DNA of 64,000 nt from Corbicula japonica (GCA_038501625.1 JAZAYU010000086.1:1748924-1812923); one strand, 5' to 3'; positions 44,936-57,290 are shown, counted from the stretch's first letter. Notes: generated by a model from the sequence alone, not told the origin. Numbers and translations are program-made.

Positions 44936-45092
44936 ATTTTGAAGATGATTGAGCGCAACTAAATATTTACACCAATAAACAGTACAATTTCGATCAATCT
45001 CAAACGATGGTACGAGTTTCAATTATTTTGAATATATTAAAAATTATGCAGATTATTGCTTTCTTCAATGAAATTCACATTAGTCAAGATGG

Positions 45093-46042
45093 TTCGTTTT
45101 TCGGCGTTAGCTGTCTAAGCTCACTTTTGACCTAGTTTTTCGACCAATGAAATATTGTAAATAATACTCGTATTCTCTTATTATGCAGAGGGAAAATGAA
45201 ATAAACTATTTCGATTGGTAGCTATTTACACCATAGAGGCATCTAGCAGGGTGGAGAGGTATCTAGTGGGATTTTTATTATTATGCAGCGGAAAAATCAA
45301 ATAGATTATTTCGATTGGTGTTGTAATGGAGACAAACATATTTACGATTTAAATAACCAGTTAAGTCAATATTGATGGCTTAAATACAATATTATATGGA
45401 ATATTATTGGGTGTCAGGTAAACACTTGCATACAATACACAGTGTAAAACGAAAGAGAAGACTAGATATTTCTAATTCTTACTGGTTTCTTTCTAGTTCC
45501 ATTGATACTGTTCGTTGTAGTGTAGTGGCTAACACTCTCGCCTCTCAAGCGGAGGCCCCGGGTTCAAAACTCAGGTGGGACACTTTTTTTTACAGTTAGT
45601 TACGTACAAGTTGGTAGATTTCGCTTTTGTAACAGACTGTTTGTATTTATTTTTATTAAATTTCAAGGACATTTATTCATCTTGAGTTCTAACTCTACAA
45701 GAGGTATTTTATTGAAACTGAATAAATGTAGATCAAGACTTAATGTTAGACATTGCTTCTTTAATCGACTTGTTATCACTGTATGAAATTGTTGCATCAG
45801 CTTCAACATTTTTTTGAAAGACACTTTAAATGAATTTATGAGTTGTCATGATTCGGTCGCTTAAACTCTAGGTCATACTAAGAAGGCAGGGAGGGTTCGT
45901 CAACAGCTATAACAAGTTAAATAAAATAACTATACTGTGTCTGCTTCGCCTCTCTGTATTTCTTTCTTTCTTATATACATGTACATGTATATATAAATCT
46001 TTTCCATCAACGCCGTTTATCTTTTTTAAAGATATTTCTTGT
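45093..46042 (-). mobile_element. Right copy of the ~1-kb repeat, inverted relative to 8731-9725
   Basis: It begins TTCGGCGTTAGCTGTCTAAG and ends AAAGATATTTCTTGT, the mirror of the copy at 8.7 kb. It contains the tRNA-like block 45513-45590. The pair brackets 35.4 kb. Confidence 0.7.
45513..45590 (+). pseudogene. tRNA-like Pol III promoter relic (Glu-CTC-like)
   Basis: TTGTAGTGTAGTGGCTAAC forms an A box, CTCTCAA is the loop, CCCCGGGTTCAAAAC is the B box, and GGGACAC is followed by a run of T. The acceptor stem halves do not pair, so no functional tRNA is expected. Confidence 0.5.
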
Positions 46043-46292
46043 ATTAAATGACGTCTTTTTAAGAAATGACTTCAACATTCATAAAAGGGTGCGGCTTATA
46101 TAAACTTTAGTAATGAACCGTTCGATTAGCTGCGAAATAAATTCATGATAATTGGTGGTAAACTTTATGTTTAAATAACAGGTCAAGTCTGATATTACAC
46201 TGAGCACTGATAACAATGTAAGGTCATGCGAATTAAGTATTTATTATCGAAACGACAGGTACATGAAAATATCATGACAAAAAGTATCTTAA

Positions 46293-46829
46293 GGTTCCGC
46301 AAAGATTGCAAATGGCGAAAAGTGGCTAAATTTTCAAAATTGAATTTTGGGGGAAATACTTATTGCCACCTAGATTTTAGTAAATAAATGTATTTAGCTA
46401 TGGATGTAGTAAATGTTTGCAAGCTTAATTTAGTTTAATTCATGTTCTAATTACTAAGCACATACTAAATACTTTTCACTTTCACTTTGAACCAGGAAGT
46501 AAGATTTCCTTGAATTTCTTGAAAACCTTAACATTATTTTGACGAATTGGCACTAAACATTGTAGACCAGCATATACTTATTTCAGGAATAAGTTGCTTT
46601 GGAATATTGTTCATGAGTTTCAGAGTTCTCATGCAAATGGTTTTTCTTTTGTTTTAGTATGTGCTTAGTAATTAGAACATGAATTAGACTAAATTAAGCT
46701 TGCAAACATTTACTACATCCATAGCTGAATACATTTATTTACTAAAATCTAGGTGGCAATAAGTATTTCCCCCAAAATTCAATTTTGAAAATTTAGCCAC
46801 TTTTCGCCATTTGCAATCTTTGCGGAACC
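46293..46829. mobile_element. 537-bp hairpin element with 177-bp arms at a TTAA target
   Basis: TTAA lies at 46289-46292 and 46830-46833. The arms 46293-46469 and 46829-46653 are reverse complements over 177 bp with very few differences, starting GGTTCCGCAAAGATTGCAAA. The centre of 183 bp is unique. TTAA targets are used by piggyBac and Kolobok; the end is not the usual piggyBac CCC, so the superfamily is undecided. Confidence 0.85.
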
Positions 46830-46833
46830 TTAA

Positions 46834-49175
46834 ACGGCGTTATTTTGTTGGTTTGTTTTACAGGTAGGTGTTCTGATTGTTGTTTTGTAAAAAACTAAAC
46901 AATCTTTTCTCGAACACATTTTTCATTTCTAAATTCTCTTTCAATGGGCATGCGCGTTTTAATAATTATGTGTTCATTATCATCTATCTACAAACAAACA
47001 TTATGGTGAACAATTAAAAAAATATATGAAGTGCCCAGCCATGAAATAATGGATTAGGAAAACTTTATGGAGGGCTTTCAGTATATGGTGATTAGTATAC
47101 TAACACAAAGTTCTATTTGGTCACTTTTTGTCAGTAATTATTCATTAGGAGAAAAAAATGTGTAATGAGTTGCCAACAACAGTCTTGCTAAGAATTCGTA
47201 CCATACAATTTAATGTAACGCAACCAGAAAATTACTCTAAATGTCTTGTTTGTTTATAGTAAGACCTTTTCTTAAAGCGTATTAATCGACAGCATTTTTG
47301 TTTGTTTAAACAATTCCCCTTTAAAGTACTCGTTTTTATATTTAAAACCTTTCAATAAAAGACTGTTCTAATTTTGACCCTGTGGTGTAAGTAAATGATA
47401 TTTAATTCATTTAAGAAAACAATCAATAAAGGTTAAAAAAAACAATGAATATTTGATTCCAAGATAACACAGTTCTTTTCACAACCCCTCTTGACATACA
47501 CTGACATAAGAAAAAAAACGGAAGTAGCATACATTGTAAACATATAAAACTGACGACCAATTAGAACTTTGGTTGAGTTAATCTTTAACTATTCTACAGG
47601 GGAATGTTACCATATCAACATGTGATATAAACAATGACTATAATTTTAGCTTACAAACCTCGCTATTTGTTATTGATAATTTCGTCACGCAAAAATACTC
47701 TCTGAACATGCTGTGCGGAAAATACGCTAATCAAAATCAAACTATGAAATTCTACTATTTTAAGATATTTTTCAACTGAAACCTGAAATACAATGAACAT
47801 GATAGAATATGAACATTTCCATAATCTTTTTTTATACCTTTCTCCATAAATATGGATTTTATTGCGCTGTGACCATACTAGTGTAGTGTTGTGCTCTTTT
47901 GCACTGGTAAAAATGGGTTTGCCCTAAAAAGACACAAAGTGTTTCCTTTCCAAATATATTGTTTTAATGTTATTAACTGTGTGGAATCCAAATTCAAAGT
48001 GATTTCTACTGGAAATAATTGCTTATTTAATTGTTGCATTGCAAATCACAACCAATCAAAATTATTGTTACAAAAATGTATAGGAATTGCCAATATTTTG
48101 ACCAATCAAAATTAACCCCGAAATCCAGAGGACGCTGTAAAATTCCAGCCCCTGGACCGAATCCACAAGCGCGTGTCATAATCGCAACTTAGGATGACAT
48201 TTATGGCTTCAAAGGCCAAAATCTGCATAAGTAATTAAGCAAAGGGATGTTCTTATAATTTATGTCTGATATTTAAAAGTTTCTTTGTTCAATTAACTTT
48301 CAAGGCTTAAGCCACAGATTTGATTAGGTTATTATCTTTGTTAAAACTTTCCATGAATTTTTGTCATCGATATACCTTAACGATAATCAAAATGCGAAAA
48401 TATTTAAGTTATATTTTTCAATTAAACTCGAAATACAATATAAGATGGGAAAACAAAAATACCCAAAAATTAGTGCATAACATCACTTCCCAATTAAATT
48501 TATTTACTTCTGTGAAATGATTTTAAACTTTAAGCGAACAAATGTATATACAAAGTAAAAAGCTACAGGTTAATCGAACAAAAATACCAGTATTAAAATA
48601 CTTTTAAGTACCAATGATAACCTTGCTTTTACACTTTTAATTCCAACACCATAACATATATATTTAACTAAACTGTAACTAGTGTAATTACTTTAAGTAT
48701 TAACATCCTTCCGACCTCTAACTTAACTTCCTTAACCAACATCCTTCTCTTTAAAGCCTAATTTTGAACTTTTTAAGTTTTTAAGGATTTATACATTCCC
48801 TTAAATTTATTTCTCACTGAAACTAGAACATGTTTTCCTAACCCTAATTTTTTTACAGTATTACTACCTGTGTACTCTTTGTACCTACAATCTAAGTAAT
48901 GAATTTGTCCAATATTTTTTTAACTGCAAGTCCTTTAATATCTTACTGGTTATACCAAGTATTTAACAAAATTGTTTTTTTAAAGAGTCTTATGTGTTTA
49001 GTGCAGAAGATCCCTTGTTCATAACATCTACTCCTTAAAACCATCATCGGGCAACTTCTTCCACTACACAAAGTGCAGAAAACACCTAGTTAAGAACATC
49101 TGATCATTTATAACATCTTTGGGTGAATTCTTCCACTTTCAGTTTCAAATTTACACCGAAATATGCAAATACCTA
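46834..49175. other. Intergenic, nothing recognised
   Basis: AT-rich DNA without a supported gene. CCTTTCTCCATAAATATGG at 47847-47865 resembles the end of the piggyBac-like MITE, but no partner end was found. Open frames at 47891-48115 and 48320-48520 have no domain or splice support. Confidence 0.4.
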
Positions 49176-49829
49176 AAGCATGTCTCACACAGAACACACG
49201 GCTTATACGGTTGGTCACCCGTGTAAACCGTACATACAACCGAACCAACCGTGGCCTTATCCGAGTTACACTCGAGCCATTCGAGTGTATCCGTGAAAGC
49301 CGTGTATGATTTTTAAAACTTTTAAAAAACTGACACGGGTGCCATGTCCGTGTATGATCGTAATAGCGATCGTACAAGACGTGAGAGACCGTGTGAGACC
49401 GTGTGAGACCGTACGAGACCGTATATACAATCGCACATGAAGTTCACTCCATGAGTGAGCTCAACCGTGTCAATATCGTATATAAATCGTATCGAACAAA
49501 AGTCGGTGGGACCTTATGTCCTGTAAATGTCCAGTTAATCGAGTATAAGTCGTGTTTAATCGTACTAGGCCGTAACAGACCGTAGTAGACCGTACTTGGA
49601 ACTGTACAACAATCGCATGAAAATCGTTTGCAAATCGTGTTCAAACCGTGACAAACCTTGCTTGACCGAGTATATCCGTGCTTTGTTCGTACATACTCGT
49701 GCTAAATTCGAGTCTAAACTCATCCCCAGGCACGGTTGGAGCTCAATACTCGTACCAGTCAACCCGTGTATAACCGAGTATACCGTACTGGAACCGTGTG
49801 CCCAACCGTGTTCTATGTGAGACAGGCTT
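49176..49829 (+). mobile_element. TIR element V, copy 1 (CCGT/CGTA-word rich)
   Basis: The inverted ends are AAGCATGTCTCACACAGAAC and GTTCTATGTGAGACAGGCTT. The interior matches 51729-52309 closely in the same orientation. It is packed with short CGT words (GACCGTGTGAGACCGTACG, AATCGTACTAGGCCGTAAC, CAACCCGTGTATAACCGAG). The similar open frames found in both copies are due to copy identity, not coding. Confidence 0.75.
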
Positions 49830-50279
49830 AAACAATGATAAATGAATTAATATGCTCGACATGAAACAGATAAATCCCAAAATATCAATGACTGTAAAAC
49901 AGATCGTTGAAAAATTTTGGTTATGCAAAATTATTGCAATTGCAAAACCTAGCACTATATAGTCAAAAATTTTTATAAAGAATTCTTAAAACCAGTTCAC
50001 TGTATAAACAATCAAAGAATTAAACTGCCTCTTAGTCCTGAAACATAAATAATCATTATGATACAATTCATTAACCTGTTAACATACATAAGTATTATGC
50101 AATATAGAAGTCTAACCGCCGCTGCACTTAAGATAGACTCTTACGGTAGGTAAGAGGGATTTCGGACTATCAGAATTGAACCATATTTAACGAAATTACC
50201 AGAAGTAACCACAATTAAAACGTTAAAACACTTTTATTGCAAGTAAACCACATGCAACGCTAGTAAAGATTGAAAATTT

Positions 50280-51305
50280 AACTAGTGTTATCAAAAGTTT
50301 AAAATACTGTCTTGTTGTTATTGAAACACCTGCCACGAAAATTAAAAGTGAAGTTTACTATAGTTATTAAATGTTAAAGACTGTTTTGTTGTTATTGAAA
50401 TCACTTGCCACGATAGTTAAAAGTAAAGTTTACTATAGTTATTAAATGTTAAAGACTGTATTGTTGTTATTGAAAGCACTTGCCACGATAGTTAAAAGTA
50501 AAGTTTACTATAGTTATTAAATGTTAAAATCTGTATTGTTGTTATTGAAACCACTTGCCACGATAGTTAAAAGTTAAGTCTACTACAATTATTAAATGTT
50601 AAAGACTGTGTTGTTGTTATTGAAACCACTTGCCACGATAGTTAAAAGTAAAGTTTACTATGGTCATTAAATGTTAAAGACTGTATTGTTGTTATTGAAA
50701 CCACTTGCCACGATAGTTAAAAGTTAAGTCTACTATAGTTATTAAATGTCAAAGACTGTGTTGTTGTTATTGAAACCACTTGCCACGATAGTTAAAAGTA
50801 AAGTTTACTATAGTTATTAAATGCTTAAGACTGTATTGTTGTTATTGAAACCACTTGCCACGATAGTTAAAAATAAAGTTTACTATAGTTATTAAATGTT
50901 AAAGACGTTATTGTTGTTATTGAAAGCACTTGCCACGATAGTTAAAAGTAAAGTTTACTATAGTTATTAAATGTTAAAATCTGTATTGTTGTTATTGAAA
51001 CCACTTGCCACAATAGTTAAAAGTTAAGTCTACTATAGTTATTAAATGTTAAAGACTGTGTTGTTGTTATTGAAACCACTTGCCACGATAGTTAAAAGTA
51101 AAGTTTACTATAGTCATTAAATGTTAAAGACTGTATTGTTGTTATTGAAACCACTTGCCACGATAGTTAAAAGTTAAGTCTACTACAGTTATTAAATGTT
51201 AAAGACTGTGTTGTTGTTATTGAAACCACTTGCCACGATAGTTAAAAGTAAAGTTTACTATAGTTATTAAATGTTAAAGCCTGTGTTGTTGTTATTGAAA
51301 TCACT
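50280..51305. repeat. 75-bp tandem array, about 13.5 copies, with 450-bp higher-order period
   Basis: The unit TTGTTGTTATTGAAACCACT..TGCCACGATAGTTAAAAGTA..TTACTATAGTTATTAAATG has an exact 75-bp spacing (50313, 50387, 50462). Two variants alternate (AAGTAAAGTTTAC and AAGTTAAGTCTAC). Markers such as TTAAAATCTGTATTG and GAAAGCACTTGCC recur 450 bp apart, showing that a six-unit block was duplicated as a whole. Confidence 0.9.
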
Positions 51306-51390
51306 ATGTCCACATGGATAAAACGATTGTTACGTTGGATCTGCATGTAAGGAAATAAATTGCAAGTATTACCATAAATGCACCTTGTCT

Positions 51391-52733
51391 GGTTTTGTAC
51401 GGATTGGAACGGTTTATACGGAGTTTTACTGCTAACTGAACTCGTACGGATTTAAAGCGCTGGTATGGATTTGTCCAATACTAAAGCCATCAATAGTTTG
51501 ATGAGCATCTATATTTTCATAACTGTTCCTCTGTGCGGAAATAATGTGCGGATCCGTACAACAGCTTGTACGGATTATAACACGTGTACGGATGTATAAG
51601 ACTTGTACAGATTTATAACACTTGTACGGATTTATAATGCTTGTATGGATTTGTCCAATACAAAAGACATCACATAGTTTGAGCTTCTATTACTTCCAAA
51701 ACTGTTTCCCTGAACGGATTTTCTGTACAGCCTGTCTCACACAGAACACACGGCTTATACGGTTGGCCACCCGTGAAAACCGTACATACAACCGAACCAA
51801 CCGTGGCCTTATCCGAGTTACACTCGAGCCATTCGAGTGTCTCCGTGAAAGCCGTGTATGATTTTTAAAACTTTTAAAAAACTGACACGGGTGCCATGTC
51901 CGCGTATGATCGTATAAGCGATCGTACAAGACGTGAGAGACCGTGTGAGACCGTACGAGACCGTATATACAAAAGTCGGTGGGACCGTATGTAAACCCTG
52001 TATATGTCCAGTTAATCGAGTAAAAGTCGTGTTTAATCGTACTAGGCCGTAACAGACCGTACTAGACCGTACTTGGAACTGTACAACAATCGTATGAAAA
52101 TCGTTTGCAAATCGTGTTCAAACCGTGGCAAACCTTGCTTGATCGAGTATATCTGTGCTTTGTTCGTACATATTCGTGCTACATTCGAGTTTTAATCGTA
52201 CTAACTCATCCCCAGGTACGGTTGGAGCTCAATACTCGTACCAGTCAACCCGTGTATAACCGAGTATACCGTATTGGAACCGTGTGCCCAACCGTGTTCT
52301 GTGTGAGACGGATTTTCTGTACGGATCCGTACAGCTTGTACGGATTTGCACGGTTTTACAGGATATTTACCACCCAATGACTGTTGATGGCGCACGAAAA
52401 TTTAAATTTGGAAGAATATGTTGAACGGATTTTCTACCTGAGGTAATTGTACGGATGAACGGCTGTTTATTTATTTATCTGGTAGTTTGACCAAGTATAC
52501 CGTTCCAGCGGCTGGGAAGCTACTGACTGACTGATTCTCGCAGTATTTATAAACTTTTGCGCATTAATCTTGTACGGCAAAATTCCCTTGTGCGGAATTT
52601 TCAAAACCATAATCGGCCAATCAGAATGCTGTACGGATTACGCTACCCAATGGAAACAAAGCGCTGTCAAAGAATTCCAGTGTTCATGCGTCATGCATGA
52701 GTAAATAGATCCGCACACGATCCGTACAAACCC
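51391..52733. mobile_element. TIR element W with GTACGGAT words, interrupted by V copy 2
   Basis: The ends are inverted: GGTTTTGTACGGATTGG on the left and GATCCGTACAAACCC on the right. GTACGGAT or its inverse occurs more than ten times, clustered near both ends (51401, 51451, 51570-51640, 52320-52350, 52440, 52630, 52720). Without the nested V copy it is about 760 bp. It has no coding frame. The target duplication is not clear. Confidence 0.6.
51729..52309 (+). mobile_element. TIR element V, copy 2, nested in W
   Basis: The ends AGCCTGTCTCACACAGAACA and TGTTCTGTGTGAGAC are inverted. The 13-mer GGATTTTCTGTAC flanks it on both sides (51716-51728 and 52310-52322) as a target duplication, or a shorter duplication inside W's own repeated words. 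It is about 75 bp shorter than copy 1, missing part of the TCGCACATGAAG..AAATCGTATCG region. Confidence 0.75.
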
Positions 52734-54025
52734 GATTTCAAAGTAAAGAAGCAATATTATTGAAAACCATCGGTTGTCTAATACTCAGCAGAAGAAGTGG
52801 TTCAAACTGGGTATTACTGTAATTAAAATGAATTGCGCTCATTTCGTGTCGTCTGTATCAAGAAGAACTTGTTTCCGTAAAGATCAATGTACACTAAATA
52901 AAAGCTGCTTCCCGGTTGGTTAAAAAAAGGGTTAGGGGAAACCCGTAAGACTCTATAGAAACATTAGCTGATTGGCCAATATAGCTAAAGAAAAAATAAA
53001 ACTCCTTTTAAAAAACAGAAATGTGTATTTCTGCAGCTGTTGGAACCAAAAATCATTATCCAAAACATTTTGGATAAGAAAAAAATTACTTTTAAAATAA
53101 TGCCTATAAACAGGTTGGCCACAAGTAAATTTAGTCAATAAGGAAGGGTGGTAGTCTTCAAAGTGAAATTTGAGGTGGAAACCTACTGTCATGGTGGTAT
53201 TTCCTCTATGTTTTTATGTAGATTTATATTCAAACTTCATCAGAAGACCAAGCCTGATATTGTCTAAGAATAAATAAATCAAGGAGACTCCCAAGACTCT
53301 ATATAGAACATATAGGGAAACGCATTAGTGTACGCTGACCTACAACAATTAACTTGTAGGAAAATTTATACTGCTTGAATCACAACTGAAATGTGATTAT
53401 TCCGGATAAACACAGACGTCTTTGAAACTCTGTTCAAAGGTAAATCAGTGAGAATTATGAATTATAACTTCTGAGCAGCAATTTAACAAACATATTGTAT
53501 TTTAATATGTTTGCGCGATCTGGCAATCCGCACAAGGCATTTTTCGAGCCTTGTGTTTAAAGTTCTACAGCAACCTATGTCCCAAAATGTTCATCTAGTA
53601 ATCTAAAATGTTGCTTGTTACTGGAATAATCCGGGAATAGCTGTTATTGAATAACAGGTTCATCCTGTTACAGTATAAATAAAAAACATTGGTTTTTCAG
53701 TCCTTCCCTTGGCACATCGTTGTCTGTTCCTGGCTTGGTTTTTGCTTGGTCCTCTTCTGTATCCGGGCCATTCAACAGTTCGAACAATTTTTTTAACTTG
53801 ACTTGTTTCTGGTTTTATTACCACGATGGTTTCACTCATTATTAAATAAATTTCTGTAGTTCTGGCATTTTCTCCGATTGAAATATTCAATTCCAATCAA
53901 ATTTAAATGTTTGTCAATAATTATTAATATGCTAACTGAATTTCATATATTACGCTGTCCATCTTGTAGTGTTCCCATGATTTAAATTAAGGTTGATGAT
54001 GGAAGAAGGAGGACCAAAGCTCTAA
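52734..54025. other. Intergenic, no supported gene
   Basis: AT-rich sequence. Minus-strand open frames at 52953-53192 and 53660-53896 have no recognised domain. The second is less AT-rich than its surroundings and ends near a possible splice site, but it cannot be joined to anything. Confidence 0.35.
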
Positions 54026-55125
54026 ACTGGACAAAGTTTTGATGATGTCGTCATTGAAGGAAATGAATCATGTTCAGGTATAATTATTATTAAAATCATA
54101 TGATTTTAAAGATCAGTTGGGCTTTCATGTAATCATTTCAACAGTACGGCATCAAACCTATTTAAGTCAACTTAACGAAACTTCGTTTTCAATTGATAAG
54201 AAGTTTTCTAGTTTTCCTAAAGACTTTCACAATGTTTAAAAATTGATGTGTTTTCTGACTTAAATCCTGCTATATTTTCCTTAAGATTTATTTTAAAATG
54301 TGAGCACCAACATATCACAATTATATTTTATCATCATAGCATGTGACTTGTCGAGTTTTTATTTCACATAGATTCAAACCAAATGGAAGATGCATCTGAT
54401 TGCCATAGTTACTCCGAAGACGAAACATTACCACCAACAAACAAGACGGTGGTCCCCAGTGGTGAAACAAACGAAAGCTCGAAAGGTAAACAAATCACTT
54501 CACATAATTCATGTAGCTCTGATATCTTATTCTATTCTGTCGATTTTAAAGCACCATCTGTATCAAAGGTCATTTTAATCTAAGCATACGTACATCAATC
54601 TACATCAAATCGCATAAGAATCAATTTTCATTTTGCATTGCTCTTCAAAACTATGTAAGCTCCAGTATTCATAATGATTTATCTTTTTCATGCGAAATCC
54701 ACTTTTATATTCAAATATTAAAAAATCCCAAATAACGCATTTTATGAAAACAAGTCTGAATTTTTATTCGGGTTGTCTTAGATTCACAAATTTTATCATA
54801 TCAGTCTTGCTAAAAGAATAAAATTATACATATTTAAATCCGTCTGATTTCCCTTATCAATTTGTATGATATGCATCGGTTTCAGAATCAAGAAAGCAGC
54901 AGAGCATGAAAAAAAACTTGGACAAATGAAGAAAAGTCTGCAGAAAACCCTCAAGGTTACATACTAATGTCGAAGATTCCAGGAAAATCAACAATTGAAG
55001 AATGCATCCAAAAGGAGACAGTCCTAAATGGAAGGACCTGAAGAAACGTGATTGACTTTTGCATAAATACTATCACAACCTTGAAAAGAAAAAAAAATGA
55101 AGATGAAAAAAAAAATATTTTTTGA
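54026..55125 (+). pseudogene. Relic of a multi-exon gene of unknown function
   Basis: Three exon-like blocks agree in phase: up to 54077 (ends TCATGTTCAG|GTATAA), 54372-54485 (acidic, with EDASDCHSYSEDE) and 54886-55125. The last would encode WTNEEKSAEN, IPGKSTIEECIQKE and ITTLKRK. From memory of the pattern, W-x-x-E-E-K..PGK..C..R-x-W..K-R-K resembles the C-terminal module of many uncharacterised mollusc proteins. The last block has one frameshift in an A8 run (54909-54916) and an in-frame TGA after NGRT. It is therefore probably dead, unless the assembly has errors here. Confidence 0.45.
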
Positions 55126-55564
55126 CTGAAGTTCATTTTAAAGTGATTATGGATAAACAAAAATATTTTTTATATAATTTCACAGTCTTTACTTACTTTT
55201 CTGTCCTTTAAATAAAGCTCTGCTAAATAAACTGTAAAACTTGATCTATGATTTATCAACACAATATTTTGTTACTGTATAAGACTTGTATTTATATGAT
55301 AGAAACACAAAGAACTTAATTACCTAAAAAATGAAATATACATATCAGGAAAAGACTCCCTCAGACGACACATATAGTGAAAACAAAGGTAGATTTTTTC
55401 TCTAAAACTGAAGTTTATGTATCAAGGAAATCCATGGATATAAGTTTGCCGAAAACTCAAGTAAAAGCATTATTATTTAATCCCTAGCTGTTCAAAATCT
55501 CTTAAGTCAAAAAGATATAACCTTTGCCTCATAGTGGTAAATCTTTTTCATGCTTATTTTATTG

Positions 55565-55790
55565 GCTGGCGTGTACAAAATTGTTAACTCGGCATTTGCA
55601 CAAAGTTCTCCATTTGGCTATAAGACCCAACTACCCACTGGGCATTAACACAAATTCCCCCAATTGGTATACATTCCTGTACTCCCCAGTTGGTTGATAC
55701 ACCAGCTCCTCGAATAGTATACACAAGTTCCACAGTTTGTATACACAAATTCCCCATTTCGCATACACAGCAAGATCCCCGTTTGGCTTT
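55565..55790. repeat. Divergent tandem repeat, about 35-bp period
   Basis: Variants of TATACACAAATTCCCCATTT with GGC or GTT at the end recur about six times between TCGGCATTTGCACAAAG and AAGATCCCCGTTTGGC. Confidence 0.6.
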
Positions 55791-56079
55791 TAAAAAAGTT
55801 GATCTACGCTTAAGATATGAACACCCTAGATTTAACGACGAACTTATAATAGATAATCGATTAATAACAGTATATAGCCAGATTCATCAAAATGCACATC
55901 TAAATAAAGAAGTTCCCACTTGGTAGGTTTCCAACCTACCTCCCCCGCCTCATGCAGGAATGTTGGAAAGAATATGGATGCTTAATTGCAAATTAACAAA
56001 TATATCTCCAGCAGTTTGGAAGTTACGGAGCAAATATGAAAGAAATGGTTAAATATGAACCTTCAAAGACATCTAGTGA

Positions 56080-56690
56080 CATTGACCTTGACTAAAGTAA
56101 ATGAACATTTGACTAAAATTTGATAAAATTCATTGCAGGGGTACAGAAGATATGAACCAGACACAAAATACATAGTTCAATTCTTCAATGACCTTGACCT
56201 TAAGCCAGCCAGGTTCGAACATGGGTTCTGCACATTATCTTGATGGGCTGAACATTTGATAAAAGTTTCATGATATTCATTCTAGCGGTTCAAAAGATAT
56301 GAACCAGACACAAAATACATAGTTCAAATCTTCAAACATCAATGGTGACCTTGAGTTGGCCAGGTTCAGAAGATATGAACCGGACATTAAGTACAGTGGT
56401 TCAAATCGTCAAACAACACTGGTGACCTTGACCTTGAGCCGGCCATGTTGGAACGTGGGTTCTGCACATCGTCTTCATAGGCCGAGCATTTGACTAAAGT
56501 TTCATGAAATTCCTTCTATGGGTTCAGAAGATATGAAACGGACATGAAATACATGGTTCATATCTTCAAACACCACTGGTGACCTTGACCTTGAGCCGGC
56601 CAGGTTGGAACATGGGTTCTGCACGTCTTCTTGATGGGGAGAACATTTGACTAAAGTTTCATGAAATTCCTTCTAGGGGTTCAGGGTGCT
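56080..56690. repeat. 157-bp tandem repeat, about 3.5 copies
   Basis: The unit GTGACCTTGACCTTGAGCC..GGCCAGGTTGGAACATGGG..TCTGCAC..ATTTGACTAAAGTTTCATG..GGTTCAGAAGATATGAA is repeated with one truncated copy at about 56345-56420. Copies at 56424 and 56581 are 157 bp apart. This GACCTTGACCTTGAG type of sequence is common in bivalve genomes. Confidence 0.75.
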
Positions 56691-57094
56691 GTTTCATGAA
56701 GATGTCAAAAGAAAAAAAAACAGACTGATGCCCTACGTTGCTCGAACCCAATTGTCATAAAACCGTCACCATAAAAACGCTCAAAATACACAAAGATCTC
56801 CTCAATATGTAAGAGGAGAGTCATTCCGTAGTCATCCCGTCGACACCTACGATTAAATTCTTAGATCTAACACACAGACATGTCAAGCTTTAAATCTTAT
56901 ATTTTACAACTTTGAAATAGATAAAAAAAAAAAACTAATGGATGCTGCATGTACTTGTGTCGCATCTGTCGTGTAGACCGACAGTTATTTATCATAAAGG
57001 AAGTACTAGAGGCATAGTTTCTATTAGTTCTACAGTTATTTATAACGTAAAAATAAAATTCGGCCTTAACTATTGAATAATAGAAAATGTTCCG

Positions 57095-57290
57095 CTACTG
57101 GGGAGTGAACCCGTACCTTACGGCGACATCGCCTAGCCTTTCAATTCTAATCACGCTACCGATTGATGAACTAGCCTGCTAAACGTAATAATCACTGCGT
57201 GACATCGGTAACCAATAATTTTATTATAACAGTACGGACTTTATACATGCACGAGGAGACTTTTGACTCCCGCTACTCCGCACAAATATT
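57095..57290 (-). mobile_element. tRNA-derived SINE-like element P, copy 2
   Basis: On the minus strand AGTCAAAAGTCTCCTCGTGC is followed by ATGTCACGCAGTGATTATTA and then the tRNA-like block (GGTAGCG, GGCTAGGCGATGTCGCCG, GGGTTCACTCCCCAG). It matches 39178-38985 in the same order. Confidence 0.6.

Noticed and set aside
45513..45590. Functional tRNA-Glu gene
   Set aside because: A and B boxes and a T-run are present, but the acceptor stem halves do not pair and the T stem has mismatches; it is reported as a relic inside a repeat.
49108..49377. Similar minus-strand frames in two places (also 51690-51929) as a conserved gene
   Set aside because: Both lie in copies of the TIR element V; their similarity follows from the DNA copy, and the frames start and stop in word-repeat sequence.
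53660..53896. Minus-strand frame with SQVKKIVRTVEWPGYRRG as an exon
   Set aside because: It has coding-like composition, but no family match that I can name and no partner exon; transcript data would be needed.
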